6,990 bases of DNA from Hyphomicrobiales bacterium (GTDB lineage Bacteria > Pseudomonadota > Alphaproteobacteria > Rhizobiales > Devosiaceae), in NCBI GenBank assembly GCA_015487515.1, contig WFPQ01000137.1:1-6990 (forward strand). Reading direction: 5' to 3'. Position numbers and translations under genes: made by a program. Under the pieces are notes generated by a model. The model made no database searches. It worked only from the letters and a program-made list of their open reading frames with translations, and had not been told where the DNA came from. Shown in pieces: positions 5,744 to 6,990 of the stretch (position 1 is the stretch's first letter; every line of letters starts with the position of its first letter).

Positions 5744-5829
5744 TCTGGTTCCTGCCCCAAATCAATGTCCTGCAACTTTTGGCCATCAAGTCCGATTTTG
5801 CCGGCCCTGGTTTTACCGGTCCTGGTCAT
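5740..5829 (-). CDS. Possible 29-residue peptide ORF in the leader of the LON-domain gene
   Basis: An open frame from ATG 5829 ends at TGA 5742-5740, overlapping the next gene's start as ATGA, the same geometry as the following junction. The peptide runs from MTRTGKTRAGKIGLDG to DIDLGQEPE, basic then acidic. The same frame is open a further 25 codons upstream, back to a TAA near 5907, but has no ATG, GTG or TTG there. The Shine-Dalgarno is poor and I recognise no family. An ATGA overlap arises often by chance, so this is tentative. The rest of 5744-5941 holds no terminator or clear promoter that I can support. Confidence 0.18.
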   Translation of the reverse strand: MTRTGKTRAGKIGLDGQKLQDIDLGQEPE

Positions 5830-5941
5830 GTCCGCGCAACGGGTCCGGCTGCCTGGTTCGGGCAGTGTCCCATGGACCTTCAGCCGGTTCCGCCAGATGG
5901 ATATGTCAAAATATTATCCAATGATTGCCGGCAGGGCCAGA

Positions 5942-6931
5942 TCAGGAGAAAAGGGTTTTAGAAAGCATTTTTCTGCCGGCTATCGAAGCCGGTGATCCCT
6001 GTCCCCAGGCTTCGAAGAATTCCAGCAGCTTGGTGCGGGCCCCATCATCGTTCCAGCTTCTGTCCCGGCGAATTATCTCTATGAGTTCCTCGGTGGCCTT
6101 TTCCCTGTTGCCGGAGGCATTATACATGATGGCCAGATCCATCCTGGCCTGGTGATCATCGGGGTTGGCCTCGATGCGGGCCTTTATGTCTCCGGTTTCG
6201 CCAATTCCCATATCCTGGCGCTCCCTGCTTTCAAGGGCCAGGGCAAGGGCCGTTTTTGCTCCTTCGTAGGCTTCGCCATTCCGGTCGGATTCCCTGACCA
6301 GTTCCAGGGTCTGTTCAGCCTGATCAATGGCCCCGGCCATGACAAAGGCCCTCGTCAGGCCGGTAAGGGCCCTTGGGTCCTGGGGCATCTGCTCGAGAAT
6401 CAGTCCGTAGATGTTTATGGCCTGATCCGCATCATCATTGTCCATGGCCTTTTGTGCCGCGGCCAGGGCCTGTTCGATCTGGGCATGCATGTCGTTTGCC
6501 CCGCCGGCCGGGCCCGGGCCGGCATTTGCCGCCATCTGCAACTGTTTCTTGATGAAATTCCTGATCTCGCTTTCCGGCAGGGCTCCCATGAATCCATCAA
6601 TGGGCTGGCCCCGGAAGAAGGAAAACACCGCCGGAATGGAGCGAACGCCCATTTTCGAGGCCAGTTCCGGGTTTTCGTCAATATTGATCTTGACCAGGCG
6701 AACCCTTTCACCTGCTTCGCTGACCGCCTTTTCGATCGTGGGGCCAAGCTGCTTGCAGGGTCCGCACCAGGGAGCCCAGAAATCGACCAGGACCGGAGTT
6801 TTGGCTGAAGCCGCTATCACATCATTCTGAAAAGCTGCGGTGGAGCCGTCACGAATGAGTCCGGCATCATTGTCTGCCGGGGTTGACGCCGTGGGGCTGG
6901 CGGAAATGGAATTTGGAAAAATATCGTTCAT
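5942..6931 (-). CDS. cnoX: Thioredoxin-domain TPR co-chaperone, CnoX/YbbN family
   Basis: Cytoplasmic chaperedoxin: the E. coli homologue (CnoX, formerly YbbN) holds oxidised or unfolded proteins and passes them to GroEL or DnaK. The protein has 329 residues from ATG 6931. After a Ser/Thr/Ala-rich tail (1-22), the thioredoxin fold spans about 30-135 with VLVDFWAPWCGPCKQLGP (active-site Cys56 and Cys59), VKINIDENPELASKMGVRSIP with cis-Pro100, and FFRGQP. Residues 146-320 are TPR-like helical repeats (for example DADQAINIYGLILEQMPQDPRAL at 167-189), the family's typical second half. Unlike E. coli CnoX, which has SxxC, the full CxxC is kept, so redox activity is expected. The ATG has CAGG eight bases upstream; the in-frame TTG at 6961 would add ten residues without a good ribosome-binding site. 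It precedes the LON-domain gene by 198 nt and may share its transcript. Confidence 0.92.
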   Translation of the reverse strand: MNDIFPNSISASPTASTPADNDAGLIRDGSTAAFQNDVIAASAKTPVLVDFWAPWCGPCKQLGPTIEKAVSEAGERVRLVKINIDENPELASKMGVRSIPAVFSFFRGQPIDGFMGALPESEIRNFIKKQLQMAANAGPGPAGGANDMHAQIEQALAAAQKAMDNDDADQAINIYGLILEQMPQDPRALTGLTRAFVMAGAIDQAEQTLELVRESDRNGEAYEGAKTALALALESRERQDMGIGETGDIKARIEANPDDHQARMDLAIMYNASGNREKATEELIEIIRRDRSWNDDGARTKLLEFFEAWGQGSPASIAGRKMLSKTLFS

Positions 6932-6990
6932 TTTTTTGCCTGAGGGGTCCGGTTGTGCCAATTCGGAACGGAACTGGCAGGTTTCAAGAG

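Noticed and set aside
6955..6960. TGGCAC on the minus strand upstream of cnoX as a sigma-54 -24 element
   Set aside because: No TTGC-like -12 element follows at the required spacing.
6932..6961. TTG 6961 as the cnoX start
   Set aside because: ATG 6931 has a better-spaced CAGG. The extra ten residues add nothing recognisable to the family.
1..6990. Mobile elements, CRISPR arrays, defence or toxin-antitoxin genes
   Set aside because: I looked on both strands and found no transposase, terminal repeats, repeat-spacer pattern or toxin/antitoxin signature. Gene content is core.

Overview
The window reads as a conserved chromosomal region of an alphaproteobacterium. The gene order ftsK – amt – P-II – UbiH/COQ6-type hydroxylase – Trm112-like – LON-domain protein – thioredoxin/TPR protein is a housekeeping neighbourhood I associate with Alphaproteobacteria, and the FtsK N-terminus, the single-cysteine Trm112 protein and the WCGPC-bearing CnoX/YbbN fit that class. 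Codon usage looks uniform and moderately GC-rich across all genes. I see no insertion sequence, tRNA, rRNA, CRISPR or phage remnant. I cannot name a genus.

Layout. 1-1024 (minus): first 341 codons of ftsK, leaving the window on the left. 1025-1233: an intergenic stretch with a clear Rho-independent terminator for the ammonium operon and, nearer ftsK, a possible CtrA-type promoter. 1234-3047 (minus): glnK-amtB, a P-II regulator followed by an ammonium channel, with a 35-nt gap. 3048-3470: a long, AT-richer control region. It carries a near-consensus sigma-54 promoter for glnK-amtB, two similar 17-bp palindromes about three helical turns apart (possible NtrC enhancers), a 16-codon mini-ORF with a strong Shine-Dalgarno on the plus strand, and a 15-bp tandem repeat. 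3471-4706 (plus): a flavin-dependent ubiquinone-biosynthesis hydroxylase, the only sizeable plus-strand gene. 4707-4850: convergent spacer with small repeats. 4851-5743 (minus): LON substrate-binding-domain protein and Trm112-like protein, coupled by an ATGA overlap. 5744-5941: a leader that may encode a 29-residue peptide ending in another ATGA overlap. 5942-6931 (minus): CnoX/YbbN-type thioredoxin-TPR protein. 6932-6990: nothing identifiable beyond its ribosome-binding region.

How the genes work together. GlnK and the Amt channel form the classic nitrogen-sensing pair: GlnK keeps its uridylylation tyrosine and would plug the channel when ammonium is plentiful, and the sigma-54 promoter matches nitrogen-limitation control. 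The other genes serve separate basic functions: chromosome segregation and division (FtsK), quinone synthesis, translation-factor methylation support (Trm112-like), proteostasis (LON domain, CnoX).

I did not find an undescribed multi-gene system. The points most worth a second look are in the 3048-3470 control region.
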